From an uncultured Acetatifactor sp. (GTDB lineage: Bacteria > Bacillota > Clostridia > Lachnospirales > Lachnospiraceae): a stretch of 45,428 nt of DNA. Where the stretch lies: positions 4,031 through 49,458 of the forward strand of contig CAJTZD010000030.1 of NCBI GenBank assembly GCA_910584235.1. Reading direction: 5' to 3'. The first letter of the stretch is position 1. Every line of letters starts with the position of its first letter. The notes under the pieces were generated by a model. The model was not told the DNA's origin. It searched no databases and saw only the letters and a list, made by a program, of their open reading frames with translations. Position numbers and translations under genes: made by a program. Shown here piece by piece: positions 22,279 to 30,657 of the stretch.

Positions 22279-24798
22279 TCAGTCCACCTCCGCCCTGGCG
22301 TAGAATCCCCGGCCGGGCGAGTCGGTATAGCCGTCCCCGGTGACTGTGTAGCAGCCGGTGAGACGGATATCCTCGGAGGAGCTTCCCAGCTGTACCTCCA
22401 TCCGGCCTTTCTCCGTCTTCCAGCGCATGTCATCATCCAGGAATGCCATTTGGCTTGCTTTCATGGTGAAAGTCACCGTTTTGCTTTCCCCGGGCTTCAG
22501 ATGCACGCGCCGGAAGCCGGCCAGCTCTTTCACGGGCCTGGCCACGGTGGCGTAGCAGTCCCGCACATACAGCTGCACCACCTCATCCCCGGCCACAGAG
22601 CCGGTATTGCGCAGGGTCATGCGGATGCATACGCTTTGGTTGGGGGCGACCCCTATTCCTCCCGGGCAAAATGCCTTATCCCCTTTGCTCCCGAATCTCT
22701 CCGTGAGAACCGCATCGGCTGCTTTGCCCTTCTCTGCCGCAGCCGCATCAATTGCCGCGCCGTTTCCTGACTCATCGTCCCCCGCCGCCCAAATCCGCAG
22801 ATCCGAGTAGGCAAAGTCGGTATACGACAGACCGTATCCAAAATGATACCTGGGCGTATGGGGCATGTCCACATACTCCGCAAATCCGATGCTCTCCCCC
22901 TGATGCCAGGCCGAGCCGTTGGGATGATTGTAATATATCGGAGCCTGCCCAGCGCATCTGGCCACCGACAGCGGCAGTTTCCCGCCGGGATTGTACGCCC
23001 CCGTGAGCACGTCCACAATGGCCCGGGCCCCTTCCTCCGAGGGATTCCATGCCTCCAGCAGCGCGTCCAGATACCTGTCCGCCGCGTCTCCGGACACAGG
23101 CCTGCCGTCCATATGTACCCCTACCATGGGCTTGCCCAGCTTCGCTGCCTCCCGGATGAACGCCTCCTGACAGGGCGGCAGATTGATGTCCGTGCCGTCC
23201 ACGCCCTCTCCCATGGAGGCAATAGAGCCGGAGCCGTTCTTGCCGCCCAGCGTCAAAATCAATACATCCGCCTCCGCAGCTATCTCCAGCGCTTCCCCGA
23301 AACGGGAAGTGTCCGACCCTGCCTTGGGATATCCGTATGCATAAACCACCTCCGGAATCCTGGCCTGCAGTTCCTCCAGGAGGCTTTTGCAATGGGGGTG
23401 GAGCTGGCGTAAGATATTGTCGAATTCCTCCGCTTCATCGTCCTGAATCTGGGTGCCGGGCACTGTCTTCACCTTGGAAGCGCCGGGCACATTGGCCGCG
23501 TCCACCCCCGCCAGGGAATTGACCGCCGCATGAATGGCCTCCACCATGGACAGATGGGTATAGCCCCCGAAGAAGAACCTGGCATTCTTCCCGTGACAGC
23601 CAATCAGCGCAATCTTTTTCCCCTTTAAGTCCAAAGGCAGCACATTCCCCTTATTCTTCAACAGGATCACCGATTCCCTTGCGCTCTGCAAAGCCGTCTC
23701 CGAATCCCCCTGGCCATGCACCTCGTTCCACAGCGCCTCCCCTGTAAGGGAAAACGGATTCTCGAATAATCCCATCCGGAATTTTGCGCACAGCACCCGA
23801 TATACCGCCCTGTCCAGAACCGACATGTCCGCGCTGCCCTCCCGGAACCTTTCTTCCAGTTTTTGGTTATAGCAGCTTACATTGGGCAGTTCTATGTCCA
23901 TCCCCGCCTCCATGCAGGCCAGCCCGGCATCCTCGGGGCTCTCATAAAGGTACTGAACCTGATGCACATTTGCGATAGCGCCGTAGTCAGCCATTACCAC
24001 CCCGTCGAAGCCCATATCCTCCCGCAAAAGCCCCGTAAGCATACGCCCGGAAGCGGACACCGGCTTGCCGTTCAGGGAGCAGTAGCAGGGCATTACCCCC
24101 CTGAGATTACTCTCCGCAATGGCAGCCTGGAAAGGCTTTCCGTAGATCTCATGAAGCTGCCGCTCCCCGACTTCCACGTTTGCCCCGTGAATGGCGCCCT
24201 GGGAATTATGGAATGCCAGAAAATGCTTCGCGCAGGCGTCCGTCCGGCGCCCTGCGGACTGTCCCTGCACCCCTTTCGCATAGGCGCTGCCCATGGCCGC
24301 CGCCAGGGTGGGATCCTCCCCATAGGTCTCGCACTGCCTGCCCATCCGGGAATCCCTGGAGATGTCCAGCACCGGGGCCAAAGTCTGGGTAATGCCCACG
24401 GCCCGCTCCTGTCTGCCTACGATACCGCCAATCCGCTCCTCCAACTCCGGGTTCCAGGAGGAAGCCCTGCCGATGCCTGAGGGAAAGCTTGTGGCCTCCT
24501 GCATCAGGGCCCCGCACAGCCCCTCCATATGGAAAATGGCAGGAATATGATGCTCGCTGCTCTCCATGACCTGCTTCTGAATCCGGGTCAGAATCTCCGC
24601 AACCTCATCCAGGGTCTTAACGTTTCTAATCTCCAGGGTGGACACATGACCGATACCGTGCTGCAGCACTTCCCCCGGCTCTGCATGCCCCAACATGAAA
24701 CATTGCACCTGGGCCATCTTCTCCTCCAGGCTTAAACATGACAGCAAATCTTTCGCCCTCTCCTGTGGGGAGAGGGCCGGGTTCTGATATTTTTTCAT
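22279..24798 (-). CDS. Glycoside hydrolase family 3 (beta-glucosidase/beta-xylosidase type)
   Basis: An 839-residue enzyme with the full GH3 layout: N-terminal TIM barrel, second alpha/beta domain and C-terminal fibronectin III-like domain (VQLYVRDCYATVARPVKEL). The barrel shows PSGIGRASSWNPEL, RQCETYGEDPTLA and the nucleophile block DGVVMADYGAI, with Asp271; the family usual SDW is ADY here. No signal peptide is present, so it should cleave imported oligosaccharides. AGGAG precedes the ATG. Sugar specificity (glucose, xylose or arabinose) cannot be read from the motifs. It is a single-gene unit with an activator-type promoter shared with the esterase-like gene and its own terminator. Confidence 0.94.
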   Translation of the reverse strand: MKKYQNPALSPQERAKDLLSCLSLEEKMAQVQCFMLGHAEPGEVLQHGIGHVSTLEIRNVKTLDEVAEILTRIQKQVMESSEHHIPAIFHMEGLCGALMQEATSFPSGIGRASSWNPELEERIGGIVGRQERAVGITQTLAPVLDISRDSRMGRQCETYGEDPTLAAAMGSAYAKGVQGQSAGRRTDACAKHFLAFHNSQGAIHGANVEVGERQLHEIYGKPFQAAIAESNLRGVMPCYCSLNGKPVSASGRMLTGLLREDMGFDGVVMADYGAIANVHQVQYLYESPEDAGLACMEAGMDIELPNVSCYNQKLEERFREGSADMSVLDRAVYRVLCAKFRMGLFENPFSLTGEALWNEVHGQGDSETALQSARESVILLKNKGNVLPLDLKGKKIALIGCHGKNARFFFGGYTHLSMVEAIHAAVNSLAGVDAANVPGASKVKTVPGTQIQDDEAEEFDNILRQLHPHCKSLLEELQARIPEVVYAYGYPKAGSDTSRFGEALEIAAEADVLILTLGGKNGSGSIASMGEGVDGTDINLPPCQEAFIREAAKLGKPMVGVHMDGRPVSGDAADRYLDALLEAWNPSEEGARAIVDVLTGAYNPGGKLPLSVARCAGQAPIYYNHPNGSAWHQGESIGFAEYVDMPHTPRYHFGYGLSYTDFAYSDLRIWAAGDDESGNGAAIDAAAAEKGKAADAVLTERFGSKGDKAFCPGGIGVAPNQSVCIRMTLRNTGSVAGDEVVQLYVRDCYATVARPVKELAGFRRVHLKPGESKTVTFTMKASQMAFLDDDMRWKTEKGRMEVQLGSSSEDIRLTGCYTVTGDGYTDSPGRGFYARAEVD

Positions 24799-24929
24799 CC
24801 TTACTCTCCTGCGCCGGCCTTTTCATAAGAATATTCCTAAAATATCCCTGTAAGCACCGGCTTTTTTTGCGGCTCCGGATTCCCGCGCGTAAGCGAAAAT
24901 CCGGGCATAGTCTGTCCTGTGACAATATC

Positions 24930-24991
24930 AGTATACCAAATTCGGACTCCCACCGCATCAAAAAATCCGCCTGAAACTACCACAAATCCGA
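24930..24991 (-). promoter_or_regulatory. Activator-type promoter of the GH3 gene (shared element, copy 2)
   Basis: The minus strand carries CGGATTTGTGGTAGTTTC ending at 24990, a second CGGATT 21 bp later (from 24969), and TATACT at 24930-24935, 55 bp after the first base of the element. The 19-bp core at 24973-24991 is identical to 17839-17857, and all three distances are the same, although the sequence between differs. No -35 is visible. Confidence 0.75.
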
Positions 24992-25018
24992 TGGTATGTC
25001 CGAAATTACCAAAAGGGA

Positions 25019-25345
25019 TCAACTTGGGGTTCCGATCCCAAACACTGCCATCCCCGTCAGCACCGCCGCCAAAAGCCACATGCCCCAAAAGGCCATATCC
25101 GTGCCGTGAATCATGTCCGCTGTCTGGGTCCCCCCTGCGCACATGGTCATTACCGACATGAACAGCGCCCCGCCAAAGGCCCCGGCTATGGTCCTTAAGC
25201 TTGTAATCAAAGAGGTGCCGTCCGCCGCATGGTGCTTCTCCAGGGTGCTCATGCCCCAGGTAACCGTAGGCATCATTAACATCCCCACCCATGGCAAAAC
25301 GGGTCGGCCTTAAAACCCCTGTGTCAAAATCATGAAGTGGATATT
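25019..25345 (-). pseudogene. C-terminal remnant of a DHA2-type multidrug efflux transporter
   Basis: The minus-strand frame reads GRPVLPWVGMLMMPTVTWGMSTLE ... DGTSLITSLRTIAGAFGGALFMSVMTM. This is the conserved late region of EmrB/QacA-type 14-helix MFS transporters (the MMP-x-TTWG and ISNTLRQ-x-GGA-like blocks). Only about 95 residues remain; an in-frame TAA precedes them and no N-terminal portion exists between here and the GH27 gene. No ribosome site supports a separate start. It is best read as the relic of a deleted transporter gene, and it now forms part of the region upstream of the GH3 promoter. Confidence 0.7.
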
Positions 25346-25488
25346 TGCATGACGCCTCCTTGCCCGGCTGCATCCCTGCCGTACAAAAAGAGCCGAAACA
25401 GCCGCACTTTCGCCAAATTTGAGGCGGACAGGGCGCAGATGTGCTGAAAAGTCTCCGTCTATATCCTGTGTTCGTACTCGGTTCAGTA

Positions 25489-26796
25489 TCAGCTCAGCGC
25501 AAACAGCTTCGCCCCATGGGCAGGCACGCTGGCGCTGACCACTCCCTGCCCTGCGGCTGACCGCTGGACACTCCACAGTTCCAGCGCCTCCTGCACCTGC
25601 GTCTTTCCGGCCTCTGCGAACTGCTCCACCTGGGCGCAGACACAGGAAATCACTGCATCCTCCTCCGCCAGGTTGAAGAACGCCAAATACCGCTCCCCGG
25701 TCTCCTCATTCAGGCAGCTCCATATGGCGTGGCTTTCGTCCCGCTCCACCTGTTTTCCCACGTAAGCATTGCCCGTGAGCTTCAGAATATCTTTCCTGGT
25801 AAGGAGCCACTGCGTCCACTCATCCAGCTTCGTCAGTTCCGCGCCCACCATCAGGGGAGAGCCGAAGACACACCAGAGAGTCAGCATGGTCTTCTGCTCC
25901 TCCTTGGTGAAATTGGTGTCCCATTCCCCTTTGCCGAAACCGCCTCCCAATTTGCCTAAGGGCAGCATGTCGCAGTCCGGATAGCACCCCTCCGCCACAT
26001 GGTCCTGCCAGAGTTCACAGCGGTAGAACATATTCTTCAGAAGCTCCCATTTGTCCCAGAAATCATCGGTAATCCGCCACATATTGGCATATTTTGCGTA
26101 CTGCCAGGCCCTGTCGATATGAGCGGGCCCGGGGGAGAGGCTGAGTGCGATGTCCCGGCCGCATTTCTCGATGGCCTCATGGAGCATTCTTGTCTCATGC
26201 CAGCCGCTGAATTTTTCACCGGGATACATCCAGCTGTCGCAGATATCGTCACATTTAATGAAGTCCACGCCCCAGGCCGCGTACATGCCTATCAGGCTGT
26301 CTATATAAGCCTGGCCCGCCGCGTTGTCACGCACGCCGTACATATCCGGGTTCCAGCCGCAGATGGATGCCGGATCCGCCGCGTCCGCCGCTGTAAATGC
26401 GCAGCCTGCTACGGGCAGATGCTGGTGGGCCGCCAGCCTGGGGATGCCCCGCATGATATGGATGCCGAACTTCAGGCCCAGGCCATGGACATAATCTGCC
26501 AAAGGGCCGAACCCCCTGCCCTCCGCCGCCGAGGGGAACCGATTCACGGCAGGCTGGTACCTGCCGTATCCGTCCATCTCCATGTCGCCAAAGGGAATGT
26601 ACTGGAATTCGCTTCTGCGGCTCCCGGCGTCTTTCGCGTACCACTGGATATCCACCACCACATACTCCCAGCCGCAGTCCTTTAAGTGAGCCGCCATGTA
26701 GTCGGCATTGGCCTTTACCTGGGCCTCGGTGACAGTGGTGTCATAATAATCGTAGCTGTTCCACCCCATGGGAGCCTTTTTCATTGTCATTTTCAT
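25489..26796 (-). CDS. Glycoside hydrolase family 27-like (alpha-galactosidase / beta-L-arabinopyranosidase)
   Basis: A 435-residue clan GH-D enzyme. The N-terminus APMGWNSYDYYDTTVTEAQV is the GH27 hallmark. The nucleophile is Asp183 in WGVDFIKCDD, and the acid/base Asp lies in MWRITDDFWD. A short beta-sandwich follows. I favour ATG 26796 (MKMTMKKAPMGW), which has AGGA eight bases upstream; ATG 26805 is an alternative, and a GTG at 26868 overlaps a likely -10 TATAAT at 26842-26847. No signal peptide is seen. It removes terminal alpha-galactose or beta-arabinopyranose from oligosaccharides; motif reading does not separate these. Confidence 0.92.
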   Translation of the reverse strand: MKMTMKKAPMGWNSYDYYDTTVTEAQVKANADYMAAHLKDCGWEYVVVDIQWYAKDAGSRRSEFQYIPFGDMEMDGYGRYQPAVNRFPSAAEGRGFGPLADYVHGLGLKFGIHIMRGIPRLAAHQHLPVAGCAFTAADAADPASICGWNPDMYGVRDNAAGQAYIDSLIGMYAAWGVDFIKCDDICDSWMYPGEKFSGWHETRMLHEAIEKCGRDIALSLSPGPAHIDRAWQYAKYANMWRITDDFWDKWELLKNMFYRCELWQDHVAEGCYPDCDMLPLGKLGGGFGKGEWDTNFTKEEQKTMLTLWCVFGSPLMVGAELTKLDEWTQWLLTRKDILKLTGNAYVGKQVERDESHAIWSCLNEETGERYLAFFNLAEEDAVISCVCAQVEQFAEAGKTQVQEALELWSVQRSAAGQGVVSASVPAHGAKLFALS

Positions 26797-26967
26797 TTTC
26801 GTCATCCTGCTTTCTTCTTTTTTTGTATGGATTTTTCTTTCATTATACAACGCTTTCCATACTTTCACTATATCCTTTGTTTAAGAAAAATGAGAGTTTT
26901 AAAAGTGGAAAGTTTGGGGAAGAAGCTTTCGGAGACGAAAAGAAACCAGAAAGGCCCTGAGAACCGC

Positions 26968-27186
26968 CTATAACTTTTGGTCTGTATCAGAGGGAATGTA
27001 TCGTAAAATATCCTGCGTATCACATTTTAATATCCAACACAAATCATTTATTGTTTTTGTGGATATATCTTTATTATGTTTCAGACGGTGCAAAGTGCTA
27101 TCTGACATATTGTGTTTTTTGGTGAGCGTATACCAGTTCTCGTCCGACTGCTCTAGAGTCTTCCAGAATGGCGTGTAGTCAATCAT
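26968..27186 (-). CDS. Small XRE/Cro-type helix-turn-helix regulator
   Basis: A 72-residue protein that is nearly all HTH_3-type fold: MIDYTPFWKTLEQSDENWYTL, then KHNMSDSTLHRLKHNKDISTKTINDLCWILKCDTQDIL. GAGGGGG lies before the ATG. It starts 12 bp after a membrane protein gene on the same strand, so they are probably co-transcribed. Base composition is distinctly AT-rich compared with the flanking glycosidase genes, which points to separate acquisition. Similar tiny regulators often pair with a membrane protein or toxin; the target is unknown. Confidence 0.85.
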   Translation of the reverse strand: MIDYTPFWKTLEQSDENWYTLTKKHNMSDSTLHRLKHNKDISTKTINDLCWILKCDTQDILRYIPSDTDQKL

Positions 27187-27198
27187 ACAGAAACCCCC

Positions 27199-27540
27199 TC
27201 ACTGTGATATTTTTAGAATAGAATATATTTTTTTACTTGAATATCTTCGCAAAAGTGAATATATTGCCAGGAGTTGCAAAAGCACCGCGATAAGACTGAC
27301 TGTAAAGAAGTATAAGATGATTAGATATGCTTGTATTGGGCATAAATTCTGAAACTCGAAAAGAATTAGAAAAAGCCAGAAAAGAGAACAACATTTTTCT
27401 ATATAATGATATATTATTTGATGCATTGCTCCAAAATAGCAAACACCAGTGGTGGTATATAGGGCTGTAGAAAAGAATGTTTTAAGGAAATGTCTTTTGG
27501 GTAAAAGGATATGAAAGGTGATGACAATCAAAAAAGGCAT
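27199..27540 (-). CDS. Hypothetical AT-rich membrane protein
   Basis: A 113-residue protein with three or four hydrophobic segments (FLIVITFHILL; TTTGVCYFGAMHQIIYHYI; LFWLFLILFEF; AYLIILYFFTVSLIAVLLQLLAIY) and a basic C-terminus (RRYSSKKIY). I do not recognise a family. The ribosome site is weak (AGGA only three bases before the ATG). It lies 12 bp upstream of the XRE gene and shares its low GC content, so the pair looks like a small acquired unit. It could be a truncated member of the DUF2975-type proteins that accompany such regulators, but no motif confirms that. Confidence 0.5.
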   Translation of the reverse strand: MPFLIVITFHILLPKRHFLKTFFSTALYTTTGVCYFGAMHQIIYHYIEKCCSLFWLFLILFEFQNLCPIQAYLIILYFFTVSLIAVLLQLLAIYSLLRRYSSKKIYSILKISQ

Positions 27541-27649
27541 GAATCCTGCCGAATAGATTCAGCAGTTCATGCCTCTGTCGTTTGCGGAAAGTTTGCGGCA
27601 TCATCTGTGGCCTGCCAAGCCGTATCGGAAACCTGAATTCCCCCAGGCC

Positions 27650-28255
27650 TCACGCCAACGCCGCTGTCATGATGCAGTAGGCCAGGATGCACCAGGGCTT
27701 TCCCAGCAGGATGATTGCCACGAATTTCCGTGTGCTCATCTTCGTAAGTCCGGTAAAATAGCAAAAGTAATCGTCCGGGAACAGGGGCAGTACCATCCCC
27801 AAAAACAGCACCACTGTATAGAACTTGCTCCCTGCCGCCCAGGTGGCCCATTTCTCGTACTTCTCCCCGGGGAACATCCGGCTTACCAGACCGCTGCCAT
27901 ACTTCCTGGCCAGCCAGAAAGCAATGATAGAGCCTGCGGAGATGCCGATATAGTTGCACCAGAAGCCTCCCACGGCGCCGAACATCATCGTTCCCACCAC
28001 GCAGCCGAATAGCCCGGGCAGCACTGGCAGTATCACCTGAGCCGCCTGCACCGCCACCAGGAAAAGCGGTGCGGCCAGTCCAAATCCCGCCACATACTTT
28101 TGAAATGTCTCCACCGAGTCGAACCGGCCGTCCAGATAAGCCTTTGCCAAAATAACCACAAAGGCCCCGCATAGTGCCGCCAGGCCTATGGTCATGAGCT
28201 TTTTGTTCTTTTCTATCTGTTTATCGATCGTCTGTTGTCTGTATACTGTTTCCAT
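27650..28255 (-). CDS. TVP38/TMEM64-family membrane protein
   Basis: A 201-residue membrane protein with the VTT (DedA-like) domain: a first helix at about 20-40, re-entrant Gly-rich segment VILPVLPGLFGCVVGTMMFG, the conserved WCNYIGISAGSIIAFWLARKYG, and the signature VLPLFPDDYFCYFTGLTKMS. Members of this superfamily are membrane transporters or lipid scramblase-like proteins in bacteria. GGGGAGG precedes the ATG. It seems to be a single gene. No specific role can be read from its neighbours. Confidence 0.9.
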   Translation of the reverse strand: METVYRQQTIDKQIEKNKKLMTIGLAALCGAFVVILAKAYLDGRFDSVETFQKYVAGFGLAAPLFLVAVQAAQVILPVLPGLFGCVVGTMMFGAVGGFWCNYIGISAGSIIAFWLARKYGSGLVSRMFPGEKYEKWATWAAGSKFYTVVLFLGMVLPLFPDDYFCYFTGLTKMSTRKFVAIILLGKPWCILAYCIMTAALA

Positions 28256-28516
28256 ACATCCTCCCCATTATTTCCTGATTTCTTTCTGCCGTCTCCCTGA
28301 CACCAGGTGCTTCAGCCATCTCATCTGTTCTTTATATAGTATAGCTTCCGTTTCTTAATTACATGTCCCTATAATTCTAAACAAATGCGAAAGAAATCCG
28401 AAATATTTGTTTTTGGCGGAGAATGTCTATCCGTTTCAGCCTGTCAGTTGGTTTTGGTTTTCGCTATCTCTTCCTCCGGCCTGCTGCCCAAATGGGCGCT
28501 GAAGATAAGAGCCATT

Positions 28517-30490
28517 TCACTTTCCAATCCGCAGCACCGCAAAGGAAAGCGCCGGCAGCACAATGCCCTCTCCCGGCCGGAACGTCTTCCTGTAAGGGGC
28601 AATCCGCTCCGGATTCTCCAATGTATTATAGGCGTCCCGCCCCGGGCCGGTGAGGATTTCGGCCTGAATCCGGGTGCTCTCCCTCCAGCCCTCCGGCAGG
28701 GCAAGCGTCAGGCTCCTCTCAGCTTCCCTGGCATTGACCACTTTCAGGATGATCTCGCCGCTTCCCTCACAGAGGCTGGCGGTATAATACAGCCCCTCCT
28801 CCGCAGCGGCAGCCCTCTCTCCGCCCCGGGTATCCAGGACCACATCCCCCATGTTGCAGGCGTACATTTTCTGCACATAGTAGCTGGGTGTGCCGTAGCA
28901 GGACGCCCCGTCGAACCAGATCATGTCCGGCGACCACTGGGTATAGCCCATCCTGGCGAAGAGGGGCGCATAGGAAGCCAGCACCACCACGTCCGCGTTG
29001 CGCTCCACTCCCGTCAGGAAAGCCGCCTCCGCCAATGCCCCGTCCAGGGTGTTGGCCTGGGGCATGTTGAACCCGCTTGCGGGATGGGCCGCGTACTCTC
29101 CCGAGAACACTTTCACCTTTCTGTCATAGTCATCGTAAAAGTCCACATGCTCGTACAGCCACTTTGGCTTCACATAATAATGCTCGTCCACGGCGTACAC
29201 GAAATCCTCCTGCTCCTCATGGGCATGGTAAAACGCCCAGGCGTCCGTATACCGGTCCGAGGTCACGTCCGGCCCGGCGGAGCCGATGAGTTTGATTTCC
29301 GGGGCTTTCTCGTGGATGGCTTTCTCGAAGATCTCATAGCGTTCAAAGAAATCCGCCTCCTTTGTCTGCCACTGCTCATTGCCGATGCCCAGCATGGTCA
29401 GGCCGAAAGGCTCCCTGTGTCCCATTTCCGCCCGGACGGCGCCCCAGGGCGTGTCCGCATCCCCATTGGCGAATTCAATCAGGTCCAGCGCGTCCTGCAC
29501 GAATTCCTGAAAGGCCGCCGTGTCCCGCCCCACCATTTCTTTGGACTGGTACTGACAGGCGAAGCCCACGTTCATCACCGGCAGCGCCTTAGCCCCGATC
29601 AGTTCGCAGAGCAGGAAATATTCGTAATATCCCAGCCCCAGGGTCTGGTTGTAATGGCTGTAAGCGCCCTCGTAGTCATTTTCTTCCCTGGTCCCATGAA
29701 CTGCCCAGCGGTTCCAGTTGTTCCGCCTGGCCCACAGAGGCTTTAAGCTGTCCTTGTAGCGATAGCGGTTGGCCAGGGTATTGCCCTCCACGATGCAGCC
29801 GCCGGGGAAGCGCAAAAAACCCGGGCGGAGATTTTTAAGCATGTCGAACAGATCCTTTCGGAAGATTCCCGCCACCGCATCGCAGGGCATCAGGGACATG
29901 AAATCCAGCTCCACGATGCCGGCCTCCGTCAGGCACAGCACGAACTCTCCCCGCTCCACGTCCGCCTCCGCATGAAGCACCACCTCATACTTCCGGAAAC
30001 GGTTGTATGTCTCCTCACGGCCCTCCGCCGCGGATATTTTTCCCTCTGCATGGCGCACCCCGTCTTTTTCCGCGAAAAGCGCAAAGGCCCCCTGGAATTT
30101 CACGCACCGGGCCCAGAATACAACTTTGTAGTCAATTCCTTTTTTCAGATAAATGCCGTCATAGGCCTTGTTCCGGACGCCCGCTCCGGCCTGGGCGGCC
30201 TCCAGCCTCATATAGTGAGGGTTCTCCTCGCTGTGGGGGCTGCCCGTGACGACGCGGCATCTCACCCCGTTTGCCGCGTCCGCCGGATAGGGGCTCCAGG
30301 CATAGCCGCCGTCATACTCCACATGATAGTCGCAGGCATCCCCCGTGGCTTTCACGCACTCAAAGGAACGGTTCTCCACCATCTCCGCGTACAGCCCGCC
30401 GTCCGCCGCGTAATTGATGTCCTCGAAGAACAGACCTATCATGCCCTCCTGTATCCTTGCCTTTTTCTCTGATCCGATTGTTATCTCCAT
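28517..30490 (-). CDS. Alpha-L-arabinofuranosidase, GH51
   Basis: A 657-residue enzyme that releases arabinofuranose from arabinan and arabinoxylan oligosaccharides. It opens GMIGLFFEDINYAADGGLYAEMVENRSFE, the GH51 N-terminal block, has a carbohydrate-binding-like insert (about 60-200), then the catalytic barrel with FLRFPGGCIVEGN, acid/base Glu372 in GIGNEQW and nucleophile Glu465 in VFSGEYAAH, and a C-terminal beta-sandwich. Start at 30490 follows AAAGGAGAG; the longer frame has no ribosome site. No signal peptide. It follows the Gfo/Idh/MocA gene by 167 bp on the same strand and may share its transcript. Confidence 0.94.
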   Translation of the reverse strand: MEITIGSEKKARIQEGMIGLFFEDINYAADGGLYAEMVENRSFECVKATGDACDYHVEYDGGYAWSPYPADAANGVRCRVVTGSPHSEENPHYMRLEAAQAGAGVRNKAYDGIYLKKGIDYKVVFWARCVKFQGAFALFAEKDGVRHAEGKISAAEGREETYNRFRKYEVVLHAEADVERGEFVLCLTEAGIVELDFMSLMPCDAVAGIFRKDLFDMLKNLRPGFLRFPGGCIVEGNTLANRYRYKDSLKPLWARRNNWNRWAVHGTREENDYEGAYSHYNQTLGLGYYEYFLLCELIGAKALPVMNVGFACQYQSKEMVGRDTAAFQEFVQDALDLIEFANGDADTPWGAVRAEMGHREPFGLTMLGIGNEQWQTKEADFFERYEIFEKAIHEKAPEIKLIGSAGPDVTSDRYTDAWAFYHAHEEQEDFVYAVDEHYYVKPKWLYEHVDFYDDYDRKVKVFSGEYAAHPASGFNMPQANTLDGALAEAAFLTGVERNADVVVLASYAPLFARMGYTQWSPDMIWFDGASCYGTPSYYVQKMYACNMGDVVLDTRGGERAAAAEEGLYYTASLCEGSGEIILKVVNAREAERSLTLALPEGWRESTRIQAEILTGPGRDAYNTLENPERIAPYRKTFRPGEGIVLPALSFAVLRIGK

Positions 30491-30657
30491 TTTACTGTCT
30501 CTCCTTTCCTGTGGGTTGGCGGCACACGGGCTGCGCGCTCTGCTGATGGCAGAGGGCCAGTCTGCGGGCATTCCGGCGCGTTCTTACGCATCTTTTGACT
30601 TCTAAGCCCAATCTGTTTCCCCTCGCATAAACTTTCCACAATCCGTCTCCAAAAACC

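Noticed and set aside
25310..25576. 88-codon minus-strand frame overlapping the GH27 3' end
   Set aside because: Most of it overlaps GH27 in another frame; only its last few codons are in line with the transporter remnant.
28385..29746. Plus-strand open frame of 453 codons
   Set aside because: Antisense shadow of the GH51 gene, whose catalytic motifs are intact on the other strand.
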